A DNA stretch of 64,000 nucleotides, from assembly GCF_001011035.1 (NCBI RefSeq), contig NZ_CP011492.1:4395516-4459515 (forward strand), written 5' to 3'. The position numbers and the translations under genes are program-made. Shown here piece after piece: positions 42,716 through 51,187 of this stretch (position 1 is its first letter; the number at the start of each line of letters is the position of its first letter). The notes under the pieces are model-generated. The model searched no databases and was not told the DNA's origin. It was given only the letters and a program-made list of their open reading frames with translations. The DNA comes from Streptomyces sp. CNQ-509 (GTDB lineage Bacteria > Actinomycetota > Actinomycetes > Streptomycetales > Streptomycetaceae).

Positions 42716-44083
42716 TCACGGGCCCGCCGGCGACGGCGGTTCGGCCGTCCCGTCGGCCGGGGCGTGGTGTGCACCGGCCGGCGGGGTGCGCTGCGGCGGA
42801 GGGCTGGTCGTCGGCGGCGCGGACTGCCAGCCGCTCCCCGTCCCGGAGCCGCCGCTCGACGGGGGAGCGCTTGGGCCGGGGGTGCCGCCGATCTGGCCGC
42901 TGGTGTCGTCGGACACGCTCGTCGGCGCAGGCTGCAGGGCCTCGTCCAGGCTCGGCTTGCCGCCGCTTGATGACGTGCCGCCCGCGTTCCGGCCGGGCTG
43001 GGCTTCCTTGCCGGTTCCGCCGGTGGGGTTGGCGGCGATGTCGCCCGGGAAACCGCCTGCGCCTGCGGCTTCACCGCCGGGCGATGCGGCTCCCGTCTGG
43101 CTTCCGGCTGCGGCGCCGCCTCCGGCGCCGGCGGTGGCCGCGGCGGCGGCCTTGCGGGCGGCCTTCTCGCCGTGGGCCCGGGCGATCTGGGCTCCGGTAC
43201 CGCCGGCCCGGTGCAGGGACTCGCTGTCGGTGTCGGCCGCCCAGTGCACGAACTTGAAAACCGCGTACGGAGCGAGCAAGACCATCGCCATGATCACGAT
43301 GCCGGCCATGACGTCGGCGAGCGCGGCGGCACCATCCTTGGCGTCGCTCCTGCCCATGGCAGAAATCCCGAGAACGAAGATCACCGTCATCAGCAGTTTC
43401 GAGACGATGAGGGTGGCGGTGGCTTCGATCCAGCCCTTGCGCCAGCGGCGCGCGACTTCCCAGCCGCCGCCGGCGGCGGCGAAGATCGCCAGGGTGACCA
43501 TGACGAGGATGCCGACCTTGCGGACCATCATCACGCCCCAGTACAAGAACGCGCCGAGGGCGGCGCCGAGTCCGGCGACGACCGAGACGAGCCAGCCCAG
43601 CGGGGAAACACTCGCGATCATCTGCACTTTGACGGTACGGCGGACGGCGGATTCGATGCTCATGTCCGCGCTCTTCAGCAGGCCGGCGGACAGGGCGTCG
43701 ACCACTTCGACGGCGACCGTGGTCACGGCGATGGCACAGACCGCGAAGAGAACCCCGGCCGCGGTGCCGGTGAATGCCTGGGTGAGGGCCTGTCCGTCGC
43801 GTCGGATGGCGGCGCGGACGAGCTGCGCGCAGAACGTCGCGACCAGCATCACCAAGCCCAGCGGCAGAAGAGTCTCGTAGTTGTCGCGGAACCAGCCGGC
43901 GTTCAAGTCGACCTTTGTGGTGGTATCGACGCCCTCGGCGGCCAGGTCAACGGCCGCCACGGCAAGTTCACCAGCGGATTCGGCCATCCAGTCGCCGATC
44001 GCCTTGCCGGGGTCAGACACGAAGTCGACCGCGTCGTCGACATCGCACAACCTGCCCACTACAGGGACGTCACAGAACGGCAC
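42716..44083 (-). CDS. TrbL/VirB6-like polytopic conjugation protein
   Basis: The 455-aa protein has an N-terminal periplasm-facing segment (VGRLCDVDDAVDFVSDPGKA), about five to six membrane helices (TLLPLGLVMLVATFCAQLV, GVLFAVCAIAVTTVAVEVV, ILVMVTLAIFAAAGGG, MAGIVIMAMVLLAPYAVFKF) and a long Gly/Pro/Ser-rich cytoplasmic tail. This is the TrbL/VirB6-type channel component of actinobacterial T4SS. It sits between the SCO6880-like and VirB8-like genes, in the normal order. Confidence 0.82.
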   Translation of the reverse strand: MPFCDVPVVGRLCDVDDAVDFVSDPGKAIGDWMAESAGELAVAAVDLAAEGVDTTTKVDLNAGWFRDNYETLLPLGLVMLVATFCAQLVRAAIRRDGQALTQAFTGTAAGVLFAVCAIAVTTVAVEVVDALSAGLLKSADMSIESAVRRTVKVQMIASVSPLGWLVSVVAGLGAALGAFLYWGVMMVRKVGILVMVTLAIFAAAGGGWEVARRWRKGWIEATATLIVSKLLMTVIFVLGISAMGRSDAKDGAAALADVMAGIVIMAMVLLAPYAVFKFVHWAADTDSESLHRAGGTGAQIARAHGEKAARKAAAAATAGAGGGAAAGSQTGAASPGGEAAGAGGFPGDIAANPTGGTGKEAQPGRNAGGTSSSGGKPSLDEALQPAPTSVSDDTSGQIGGTPGPSAPPSSGGSGTGSGWQSAPPTTSPPPQRTPPAGAHHAPADGTAEPPSPAGP

Positions 44084-44116
44084 GCGGCGCTCCTCCCTTC
44101 CTACGTGGGATGCGGG

Positions 44117-44818
44117 TCACGGCGCGACGTTCGGGGCGATGGCGGCCAGGGAGCAGGTGTGGCCGGGACGGCACTGCACGGCCAGCGTCACGGCCCGCTC
44201 CTCGGCACCGCCGCCGCGCTTGTTCCAGGCGATCTTCTGCTTGCCGGTGACGGTGACGGCGTAGACGTACGCCTCGGTGATCGCTGTGGGGTCCTCGGCC
44301 AGGGCCTGGGTGAACGCCGCGGGCAGATGGCCCTCGACGACGCTCGCGGTGGCGCGCTGGTCCTGGTCGGCCATCCGCGACCACAGCAGCGGATCGGGCA
44401 CCTGGCCGGCCACGGACGCCCAGTCGGCATACCGGGATTCGGTGGTCATCCAGGCACGCATGCCCGCGAGTTGCTCCGTGCGGCTGGTGGTGCGGGTGTC
44501 GTAGGACCACAACATCTTCGCCGCCGCCTTCGCGAAGGCGACCGGCTCGCCGATCCGCGGCGGCCCCGGCACGGCCCCGGACTGCGAAGGAGGGGCGGGC
44601 TGCGGGGCCCGTTCGGCGCGTGGCGGGCTGCTCGCCAGTGCCGGGGCGGCGCGCTCGGGACCCGAGTCGACGTCTTGGCCGCCGGCCAGCAGCGCGACGG
44701 CCACGGTGAGGGCGACCAGGGCGGCGACGGCCGCGGCGGCGATTGCGGCGCGTCGGCTGCCCGGGTACCCGGTCCGGGGCGAGGACAGGGCGTGGCTGGG
44801 GAATCGTTTCTGCCTCAT
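44117..44818 (-). CDS. VirB8/TcpC-like conjugation protein
   Basis: ATG overlapping the upstream stop gives 233 aa: a basic cytoplasmic start, one membrane helix (RAAIAAAAVAALVALTVAVA), a Pro/Ser linker and an extracellular domain (EPVAFAKAAAKMLWSYDTRT, MRAWMTTESRYADWASVAGQ, AYVYAVTVTGKQKIAWNKRG). Topology and size fit the NTF2-like VirB8/TcpC assembly factor. The fold is inferred, not proven. Confidence 0.7.
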   Translation of the reverse strand: MRQKRFPSHALSSPRTGYPGSRRAAIAAAAVAALVALTVAVALLAGGQDVDSGPERAAPALASSPPRAERAPQPAPPSQSGAVPGPPRIGEPVAFAKAAAKMLWSYDTRTTSRTEQLAGMRAWMTTESRYADWASVAGQVPDPLLWSRMADQDQRATASVVEGHLPAAFTQALAEDPTAITEAYVYAVTVTGKQKIAWNKRGGGAEERAVTLAVQCRPGHTCSLAAIAPNVAP

Positions 44819-45129
44819 TGGACCTGCGATCCGAGGTTGGAGAAGAAGCTGACGATGCCGTTGGCGGCGCCGAGGCCGAGGGCGGCGCCGGCGGCAACGA
44901 CGGCGCCCTTCTTCCCGTTGGCCTCGGCCTGGTGGCCGCCGGTGTGGTGGCCCCACGCCCACACGCCGAGCGAAACGGCCAGGGCACCGACGACGGCCAC
45001 GATGCCGAACAGATTGATGCTGTTCACGACGTTCTTCAGCACGCTCAGGCCGGGCAGGCCGCCGCCCTTGGGCGAGATTCCGGGGTCGTAGGCGAGGTGG
45101 ATCAAGCGATCTGCGAGGGGGAGGGGCAT
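44815..45129 (-). CDS. Small two-helix membrane protein (DUF6112-like, pilin-sized)
   Basis: The 104-aa product has two hydrophobic helices, NLFGIVAVVGALAVSLGVWA and VVAAGAALGLGAANGIVSFF, separated by a short polar loop (GHHTGGHQAEANGKKG). That is the size and topology of VirB2-type pilins and of DUF6112 proteins in actinobacterial T4SS operons. No signal peptidase site is obvious. Coupled to the VirB8-like gene. Confidence 0.75.
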   Translation of the reverse strand: MPLPLADRLIHLAYDPGISPKGGGLPGLSVLKNVVNSINLFGIVAVVGALAVSLGVWAWGHHTGGHQAEANGKKGAVVAAGAALGLGAANGIVSFFSNLGSQVQ

Positions 45130-45232
45130 GGGGGCAGCGGGGCTCCTTGCATACGCGGGCAGGGCGAAACGGGCAGCGGGGAAGGGGAGAAGGCCGCGGC
45201 GATCCGGGCCGAGCGGCGCCGGAACGGGGGTG

Positions 45233-46363
45233 TTACAGGACGCGGCGTACCGCGAGGACGGTCCACTCGGCGAGAGGGGTGATCCGCACGGGCTTGCCGG
45301 TGCGCGGGGCCTCGATGACCAGGCCCTGGCCCATGTACATCCCCACGTGTTCGGGGCGGGCGGCGGTGCCGCGGCTGAAGATCAGGTCACCGGGCTGGAA
45401 TTGCCGGAGTTGGTCGTGCGGGACCGGCTTGCCTTCGTTGATCTGCGTGTAGGTGGTGCGGGTGAGCGTGATGCCGGCATGCCGGTACGCCTGCTGCATC
45501 AGGCTGGAGCAGTCGCAGCGCCCCATCGGGTCGGGGCCGTGCGCGTCGGTGCAGGAGCCGCCCCACTGGTAGAGGGTGCCGAGCTGCCGCATCGCCCACG
45601 CCATCGCCGCGCGCGCCTTCGGATCGGCGTCCCGGGGGATCCGGTAACCGTTCGGGATGCTGCCCTCGGGGATGGGGCCGAAGCCGGAACCGTCCGGGCC
45701 CCTGGCGCAGCCGGTGCCGCCGACGGAGGAGTCCGCCTCCGCGGTCTGCTCGTCGTCACCGGTGGTGGGGAAGGTCGCGGTGATGGCCGCCTGCAGGGCA
45801 GTGGCCAGGTTCTCCCACTGCGCGTAGGCGTCGGGGTAGGCGGACTTCTGGACGGCCTGGGCGGCCTGGGTGATGGTCATCTGCTGCCAGCCGTCCACGG
45901 TGAGCAGGCGCTGGTAGAACTGCTCGGCGGCGTAGACCGGGTCGCGGATCTGCTCCGCGGTGCCCCAGCCCTGGGACGGACGCTGCTGGAACAGGCCGAG
46001 TGAGTCGCGGTCGCCGTAGGTGAGGTTGCGTAGCCGCGATTCCTGCATCGCCGTCGCGAGCGCGATGACCTGCCCCTTCGCTGGGACGTTCAGCGGGCGG
46101 CCGGTGGCCACGATTGTCGCCGCGTGCGGGACCTGCTCTTCGGGCAGATCCAGGCCCTCGATGAGGATGTCCTTGCCGGACGCTCCGTCGAGGATCCGGG
46201 CGACCTGATCGGTGATCTCGGCGGTGTCGGCATCGGTCAGGCAACTGTCGGCGGAGGCGGCGGTCCGTACGGCGTTGCTGGAGGAGGCCAGCATCATGCC
46301 GGTGCCGGCGAGGAGGAACGGGGAGAGGAAGACGACGCCGAGGCCGGCGGCCAGCGCCTTCAA
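45233..46363 (-). CDS. VirB1-like peptidoglycan hydrolase (lytic domain plus NlpC/P60)
   Basis: The 376-aa secreted protein has an N-terminal membrane/signal helix (GVVFLSPFLLAGTGMMLASS), a transglycosylase-like region (ALATAMQESRLRNLTYGDRD, SLGLFQQRPSQGWG) with the catalytic-type Glu in QES, and a C-terminal NlpC/P60 domain with Cys in CDCSSLMQQAY and His in PEHVGMYMGQ. It would open the cell wall for the transfer channel. TTG 46363 is its only start; a 20-codon ORF starting at ATG 46422 ends on an overlapping TTGA and may couple translation. Confidence 0.88.
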   Translation of the reverse strand: MKALAAGLGVVFLSPFLLAGTGMMLASSSNAVRTAASADSCLTDADTAEITDQVARILDGASGKDILIEGLDLPEEQVPHAATIVATGRPLNVPAKGQVIALATAMQESRLRNLTYGDRDSLGLFQQRPSQGWGTAEQIRDPVYAAEQFYQRLLTVDGWQQMTITQAAQAVQKSAYPDAYAQWENLATALQAAITATFPTTGDDEQTAEADSSVGGTGCARGPDGSGFGPIPEGSIPNGYRIPRDADPKARAAMAWAMRQLGTLYQWGGSCTDAHGPDPMGRCDCSSLMQQAYRHAGITLTRTTYTQINEGKPVPHDQLRQFQPGDLIFSRGTAARPEHVGMYMGQGLVIEAPRTGKPVRITPLAEWTVLAVRRVL

Positions 46364-46613
46364 CCCGGGCGAACCGCCGGCACATCAGCGCGTGTCGGCA
46401 GGGGGGGATAGCGGGACTTCATGGGGAGGTGCCCTTCGGGGGAGGGGTGTGTGCGTGTCCGGCGGCGCGCCGTATCGCCTGCGGGCGATCGAGGAAGCGC
46501 CGCGGCGTGTTGCTGCGCGGCTCGATGTGGTCAAGCCGGAAGGCGGGCACCGCCGAGAGGTCCGTCGCGGTGCGGCGCGATGGGGAGCGGCCAGCGGCGC
46601 GGGGTGCCAGGCG

Positions 46614-46735
46614 GTCTAAAAACTGTAGACCCGAACGCGGCGACGGCCAAATAGTCGGCGCTGAGGTGCCGGAAACCGGCACCTCAGCAGCGGACTTCTT
46701 GGCCGTCGCCAAATTCACCGATACAGTTTTTGGAC
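46614..46735. repeat. Nested triple inverted repeat between divergent operons
   Basis: Three pairs of arms share one centre: outer 14-bp arms containing AAAAACTGTA (46614-46627 and 46722-46735, one mismatch), middle perfect 12-bp arms GGCGACGGCCAA/TTGGCCGTCGCC (46639-46650 and 46699-46710), and inner perfect 13-bp arms with an AAA loop (46660-46672 and 46676-46688). It lies in the ~440-bp gap between the leftward T4SS operon and the rightward methyltransferase. It could be an oriT, a divergent operator or a transcriptional insulator. Confidence 0.85.
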
Positions 46736-46865
46736 TCCCCTTCGCCCCCTCGCCTTCCTCGCCGCACGTGGCCCCTGGGTTTCTGCAACGCCCAGATCTG
46801 GCCGGCGAGGACGCGCATCCGAGAGGGAGTCCCTTTGGTGCTTCCACCCGAATCGGGGTCCGTCT

Positions 46866-47621
46866 TTGCCTTTTTCCCTCCACCAGGGCGACGCCCTCAC
46901 CGTTCTTTCCGGTCTCCCGGACGACTGCGTCGACTCCGTCATCACCGACCCGCCGTACAACAGCGGCGGGCGGACAGCGAAGGAGCGCACGACACGCTCC
47001 GCGAAGCAGAAGTACACCTCAGCCGACGCCAAGAACACCCTCGCCGACTTCACCGGCGAGAACATGGATCAACGCTCCTACGGCTTCTGGCTGACGCAGA
47101 TCATGACCGAAGCCCACCGCCTCACCCGCACCGGCGGAACCGGGCTGCTGTTCACCGACTGGCGCCAGCTCCCCATCACCACGGACGCGATCCAGGCGGC
47201 CGGATGGCTGTGGCGCGGGGTACTGGCCTGGCACAAGCCCAGAGCCCGACCGCAAAAGGGACGGTTCACCCAGAACGTCGAGTTCATCGTCTGGGCGTCG
47301 AAGGGAGCGATCGACGGCTCCCGCAACCCCGTCTACCTCGACGGCATGTACTCCGGGTCGCAGCCTTCCGGGGCAGGGCGCCGGCACATCACCCAGAAGC
47401 CGGTGTCCGTGATGCGCGAGCTGGTCAAGATCTCCCCGCCCGGGGGCACGGTCCTCGACTTCTGCGCCGGCTCCGGCTCCACCGGCGTCGCCGCCCTCCT
47501 GGAGGGCCGCGACTTCATCGGGGTGGAGAAGTCGCCGCACTACGCGTCGATCGCATCCGGCCGCCTCACCGAAACGCTCCGGGAGACCCTCACCCAGGAC
47601 GACGTGGTGCTCACCGCCTGA
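46866..47621 (+). CDS. DNA N4-cytosine/N6-adenine methyltransferase
   Basis: TTG start, 251 aa. Motif IV DPPYNSGG lies near residue 28 and motif I LDFCAGSGSTGVAALLEGRD near 200, the beta-class order. QKPVSVMRELVKISPPGG between them is also typical. No restriction partner is adjacent, so it is an orphan likely to alter host or plasmid methylation. Transcribed divergently from the T4SS operon across the nested repeat. Confidence 0.9.
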   Translation: MPFSLHQGDALTVLSGLPDDCVDSVITDPPYNSGGRTAKERTTRSAKQKYTSADAKNTLADFTGENMDQRSYGFWLTQIMTEAHRLTRTGGTGLLFTDWRQLPITTDAIQAAGWLWRGVLAWHKPRARPQKGRFTQNVEFIVWASKGAIDGSRNPVYLDGMYSGSQPSGAGRRHITQKPVSVMRELVKISPPGGTVLDFCAGSGSTGVAALLEGRDFIGVEKSPHYASIASGRLTETLRETLTQDDVVLTA

Positions 47622-47764
47622 GCCCTCCACTCCGGCGCCTTCCGGTTCCTGTTCTCCCGGAGTGTGCCGTGACGCGGTCGCCGGCGGAAGCCTCTGTGGT
47701 CCGCCGGCCAGTGACGATCCCGCACTCCCTCTTCTTCCCCGCCTCGTAGGAGGTCTGCCCCTTC

Positions 47765-48406
47765 ATGCCCGAATCCGAATCCACCCACGGGGTGGAGCCC
47801 GTTCGCATACCGGACCCGCAGTTGGAGGGGGTCGAGGCGAGCGTGCGCAGGCTGATGCAGCAGTCGCAGCAGCAGGCCCAGCAGCTCGACCGCCTCGCAT
47901 CCGCGCCCCCGTCCGGGCCAGGCGCCTCGCCGTTCGCGGCGTTCGGTATGCCGGGGCTCGGCGGGCCTCCCGCGGCGCCGCCGGAGCCCCGCCCGATCCT
48001 CGAACTCGACGGACAGGAGCGCGAGGACGAACTCGACGCGCTCAGCGACTGGGTCGATGACTTCCTCCTCCCGGTCTACGGGGCGGAGGTCACCACGGCT
48101 GCGCCCTGGTGCCTGCAGTGGCAGGAGCACGACGATGTCGTCGCCTGGCTCCATGCCCTGTGGCTCGCCTACCAGCAGCACAAGGAACCCGACGCGGGAC
48201 TGGCCGGGTTGTTCGTGTGGCACCGGGACTTCCTCACCCACGCCGTCGCGGCGATCCGGGCGCCCGGCGGTCCGCTGTCGGCATGCATGACCTCACCCGA
48301 CAGGCCCGCACACCGCATCCTGCCCGGCCCCGCGCCGTCCGCGCGTACAGCAGCGAGCGCGGCGGACCGGGCCCGGCCCGCTGGCGCGGACGGGGCAGGG
48401 TCGTGA
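47765..48406 (+). CDS. DUF4913 protein
   Basis: GGAGG about 10 nt before ATG. The 213-aa protein has a Gln-rich coiled-coil-like segment (RRLMQQSQQQAQQLDRLA) and the DUF4913 core WVDDFLLPVYGAEVTTAAPW, DVVAWLHALWLAYQQHK and FVWHRDFLTHAVAAI. The family is found on actinobacterial plasmids and phages with no known function. Its stop overlaps the RelE-like gene start. Confidence 0.8.
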   Translation: MPESESTHGVEPVRIPDPQLEGVEASVRRLMQQSQQQAQQLDRLASAPPSGPGASPFAAFGMPGLGGPPAAPPEPRPILELDGQEREDELDALSDWVDDFLLPVYGAEVTTAAPWCLQWQEHDDVVAWLHALWLAYQQHKEPDAGLAGLFVWHRDFLTHAVAAIRAPGGPLSACMTSPDRPAHRILPGPAPSARTAASAADRARPAGADGAGS

Positions 48407-48879
48407 CCCGGAACCGGCAGACCTTCGGTCTGAGCTTCGATCCCCGTGCTCTGACCGATCTGCTGCAGGCGCCTGGCGACATCCGTGACCTCACCTTGTC
48501 CTACCTGGAAGACATCGTGAACGCACGGGCCTTCGGGGAGCGTCTCGACGGCGACCTGGAGGGCTACCGCAAGGTCGCCATGGACCGCAAGGACTGGCGC
48601 ATCATCTACGGCTTCCGCCCGGCGCCGCCGGACTCGCCGCACCGGCAGGAGATCCACGTCATCGCGGTCAGGCCCCGTGCCGGCAACGACGTCTACGACA
48701 CCGTCGGCCACCGTCTGGGCCTGGCCCGACGGCCGCTGAGCGCCCGCACCCACGCCGCACGCTCCCGCTCCCCCCAGCTCACCCGACCCGGGCCCGTGCC
48801 CCGGCCCGGATCACCGCCCCATGCGCTGCCAGCGCCTCGGCCTGCCACCCCTGCCGCCCCGCGGCCACGCACCCGTTGA
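48403..48879 (+). CDS. RelE/ParE-like protein
   Basis: GTG overlapping the upstream stop gives 158 aa. The first ~110 residues show a RelE-type core: LSYLEDIVNARAFGERLDGD, YRKVAMDRKDWRIIYGFRPA and EIHVIAVRPRAGNDVYDTVG. A basic, Pro-rich tail of ~45 residues is unusual for RelE toxins. No antitoxin-like gene is next to it; the partner by position is DUF4913. Could be an mRNA nuclease or a structural homologue that lost activity. Confidence 0.65.
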   Translation: MTRNRQTFGLSFDPRALTDLLQAPGDIRDLTLSYLEDIVNARAFGERLDGDLEGYRKVAMDRKDWRIIYGFRPAPPDSPHRQEIHVIAVRPRAGNDVYDTVGHRLGLARRPLSARTHAARSRSPQLTRPGPVPRPGSPPHALPAPRPATPAAPRPRTR

Positions 48880-48898
48880 CGCAGGGAGCTTCACCCGT

Positions 48899-49188
48899 TG
48901 TCGGCGTTCGCGTGAAAGTACCCAGCTCGGTACGCGCGAACGTACCCAGTTCGACGGACGCCTCAGCGCCGGGGCCACCCGATAGCCAGCAGCCTGAGGG
49001 GCGGGGGTCGCAGTCCAGGGTGGGGCGAAGCCCCATCGCGCAGCGACGCCCGTAGGGCGCCCTTGACGGCGGCCTCCGGCCCTCATCATCGCAACGCGGG
49101 TGGCCCCGGCGCCGACCAGCCGAATCGAGCACTGAGGGTGGGTACGTTCGGCTGTACCTGCCTGGGTACGTTCGGGTGTACGCCGACA
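48899..49188. repeat. 290-bp imperfect palindrome with tandem triloop hairpins
   Basis: Outer arms of ~60 bp (TGTCGGCGT ... CGAACGTACCC) are inverted copies of each other, and an inner perfect 16-bp pair GCGCCGGGGCCACCCG lies at 48966-48981 and 49097-49112. Between them sit hairpins with 3-nt loops: TGGGGC-GAA-GCCCCA (49021-49035), TCGC-GCA-GCGA (49036-49046), CGCCC-GTA-GGGCG (49047-49059) and GGCC-TCC-GGCC (49071-49081). There is no gene in it. It resembles a replication, partition or telomere-like structure, or a miniature mobile element. Confidence 0.8.
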
Positions 49189-49231
49189 CTCGTGTGCTGC
49201 GCACCGGCGCTGATACTGCGAAAGGCCCCCG

Positions 49232-49978
49232 TTGTCTCCCACCCACCCCGAGCTGCCCCGCAAGAAACCTCCCGAAGTCGACTTCGCCGTGGACCAGCTC
49301 GACGCCGACGAGAAGGTCTCCCGCGCCTTCCATGTCCTCGTCGGCCTCCATGCCGGCAGCCTGGTCTCCCTCGCCGAGCACCACACCGCCGACGGTCTGC
49401 GCAGCTACTACGTCCTGTTCGACTCCAGCGCGACCTGGGGTCATCCGGGCGAGGCCCCGTACGTCGGTGTGTACCTGAAGCGGGATCCGGACAAGCGGAC
49501 CTTCGCCTTCAACCACGACGTGCTGCCGTTGCCCGCGATGGTGCAGTGCTGGCTGATCCACCGCGGCTGCCCTCCCGACGCCATCACCCTGGATCCTGAG
49601 CTGGGCCCGCAGCCCGCGGACGAGGCGACGCGGGCGCTGGGCCGGCGCCTGATGTTCGAAGGCGACGACTACGGGGTGGGCTTCTCCTACAACCGGGACG
49701 ACCCGGACGACTTCGTCACGGTCGTGGCCATGGGCGCCGCGGACGAGCACGCTGTGCCGCCGTTTCGTGTCGTGGTCGAGGAAGTCGACACCGACGCGCA
49801 GACGTACACCCTGCGGGAGGGCGGCTTCGCCACGCCGCAGGAGGCTTGGGGATGGTGCTGGGACCGGCTCGCAGGCGACGCCGGCCCTCTGCCGCCGATG
49901 CGTCCGGCGGCAGCGAATCCACGCCCGCCGGGGCTGCCCGGGGCCCCTGCCCGGCGCCCTACCGGACCTTCGCGCTGA
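49232..49978 (+). CDS. Hypothetical protein
   Basis: TTG with AAAGG about 8 nt upstream gives 248 aa. Readable blocks: DQLDADEKVSRAFHVLVGLH, RSYYVLFDSSATWGHPGEAP, ALGRRLMFEGDDYGVGFSYN and EEVDTDAQTYTLREGGFATP. The protein is acidic with a Pro-rich end. No domain recognised. It is the first gene right of the 290-bp palindrome. Confidence 0.6.
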   Translation: MSPTHPELPRKKPPEVDFAVDQLDADEKVSRAFHVLVGLHAGSLVSLAEHHTADGLRSYYVLFDSSATWGHPGEAPYVGVYLKRDPDKRTFAFNHDVLPLPAMVQCWLIHRGCPPDAITLDPELGPQPADEATRALGRRLMFEGDDYGVGFSYNRDDPDDFVTVVAMGAADEHAVPPFRVVVEEVDTDAQTYTLREGGFATPQEAWGWCWDRLAGDAGPLPPMRPAAANPRPPGLPGAPARRPTGPSR

Positions 49979-50000
49979 GCGCTGGGACCGCCCGGGCCGG

Positions 50001-50052
50001 GCGGAACATAGCCGACGATCGCCGGTTAGCCAAACCGGCGAATCTGTGGACC
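50001..50052 (+). promoter_or_regulatory. 52-bp palindromic operator/promoter element, copy 2
   Basis: The dyad CGCCGGTT / AACCGGCG (50020-50027 and 50033-50040) sits in a 52-nt block matching the reverse complement of 27071-27122 at 47 positions. Identity reaches well beyond the dyad, including GCGGAACATAGCCG on one side and AATCT..GGACC on the other. Here the nearest convincing gene starts about 215 nt downstream. The shared block implies one regulator for both runs. Confidence 0.7.
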
Positions 50053-50266
50053 CTTATACCGCCCGGAACACCAGGGCAGCTTTTCCACCGCTGTCTTCCC
50101 CTGCCTGCCCGGAGGTCATATCGGCATGGGCCCGGCCCGAACTATCCATCGCCGTTGCGATTTCCGGAGCGTGTGTGCCGGTGCTGTCCGCCCCGCGAAC
50201 GCAGAGACGACGATTCCCGAACCACCAGGTGCCATCTGCCTGCTTCTTGCTGAATGGAGTTCCCTC

Positions 50267-50737
50267 TTGTCCGACGACATACCCGAGAACGCTGACGACA
50301 TCGTGAGCGTGTTCACCGAACGGGTCGAAGCCCAATTCGACATGACGATCGGAGAGTTGAAGGCGGCGGCCGCGGCCCGGCCGGACGCGAATCCCCACGC
50401 CACCGACGTCGTGAGATGGCACGGTCTCCTCGTCGATGCCCAGGAGGTGCTCGACAGCGCAGTGGACGACCTCCGCGCTGCGCTGGACACCCAGCCCGGC
50501 CAACTCGACGACCCGACGATGGACCTCGCCCAGTGGGTCAACGCGGCCGTCACCGCACGAGATGGCCGCGCCCTGGTGGTGCGGTACCTCCTCGACCCCG
50601 ACGCACTGGGGAACCACACCACCCCTCGGCGGAAGGGGCCTGCGGTGCAGACCACCGCCCCGGCCCGCCCTGCGGCGGGGCCCGCTTCGACGCCGGCGCA
50701 GGCGGCCCCGCGGGCAGCGGGAAGGGCCCGTTCGTGA
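50267..50737 (+). CDS. Hypothetical acidic helical protein
   Basis: TTG with GGAG 7 nt upstream gives 156 aa: LSDDIPENADDIVSVFTERV, MTIGELKAAAAARPDANPHA and DDLRAALDTQPGQLDDPTMD, with a Pro/Ala-rich tail. The frame open further upstream is not convincing. First gene of a coupled three-gene set downstream of operator copy 2. Unknown function. Confidence 0.6.
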   Translation: MSDDIPENADDIVSVFTERVEAQFDMTIGELKAAAAARPDANPHATDVVRWHGLLVDAQEVLDSAVDDLRAALDTQPGQLDDPTMDLAQWVNAAVTARDGRALVVRYLLDPDALGNHTTPRRKGPAVQTTAPARPAAGPASTPAQAAPRAAGRARS

Positions 50738-51177
50738 GCGCGGACGTCCGGCCCAGCAGCGCGGACGACGAGCTGCAGAGACTCTTCGGCGCCCGACTCG
50801 ACGCGCTGCACGCGAGCGCGGCCGGGTCTGACCCGGCTCCTGCGCTGGTCCGCGCGCTGGAGCTGCGCGCGTTCCTCGCCCTGACGGAGGAGCAGGTCGC
50901 CAGGGTCCGCGACCGGGTGCACGCCGACACCGCGCCACAACGGGACATGGGCGAGCTGTCCGCGGACAAGCTCCGCGTCGACGCGCAGTGGCTGCAGGCG
51001 GCGCTCGACGCCCGCGACGGCTACCGCGCCGCGCTCGCCGAGCTGCTGCGCACCATGCCCGCACCCGCCGTCTTCCGCCCCGTCCGCATCACCCAGCACA
51101 GGGCCGTCACCACGCTGCCGCCGACCGCCACCCCCGCGATCACGCGTACCGGATCGGCTGCCACCCCGGGGCGGTGA
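50734..51177 (+). CDS. Hypothetical helical protein
   Basis: GTG overlaps the upstream stop (GTGA), giving 147 aa: DELQRLFGARLDALHASAAG, VRALELRAFLALTEEQVARV and QWLQAALDARDGYRAALAEL, then a disordered Thr/Pro tail. Similar layout to its two neighbours, suggesting a multi-subunit assembly or old duplication. No domain recognised. Confidence 0.6.
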   Translation: MSADVRPSSADDELQRLFGARLDALHASAAGSDPAPALVRALELRAFLALTEEQVARVRDRVHADTAPQRDMGELSADKLRVDAQWLQAALDARDGYRAALAELLRTMPAPAVFRPVRITQHRAVTTLPPTATPAITRTGSAATPGR

Positions 51178-51187
51178 GGGCGCCCGC

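Noticed and set aside
48899..49188. Calling the palindrome a linear-plasmid telomere
   Set aside because: It is internal, flanked by genes on both sides, and I cannot match it to a known telomere sequence.
48899..49195. CRISPR array in the repeated GTACGTTCG units
   Set aside because: Only three or four short units in inverted orientation, no regular spacing and no cas genes.
50046..50306. GTG-started open frame immediately after operator copy 2
   Set aside because: Residue pattern is irregular and it overlaps the well-supported TTG-started gene at 50267 in another frame.
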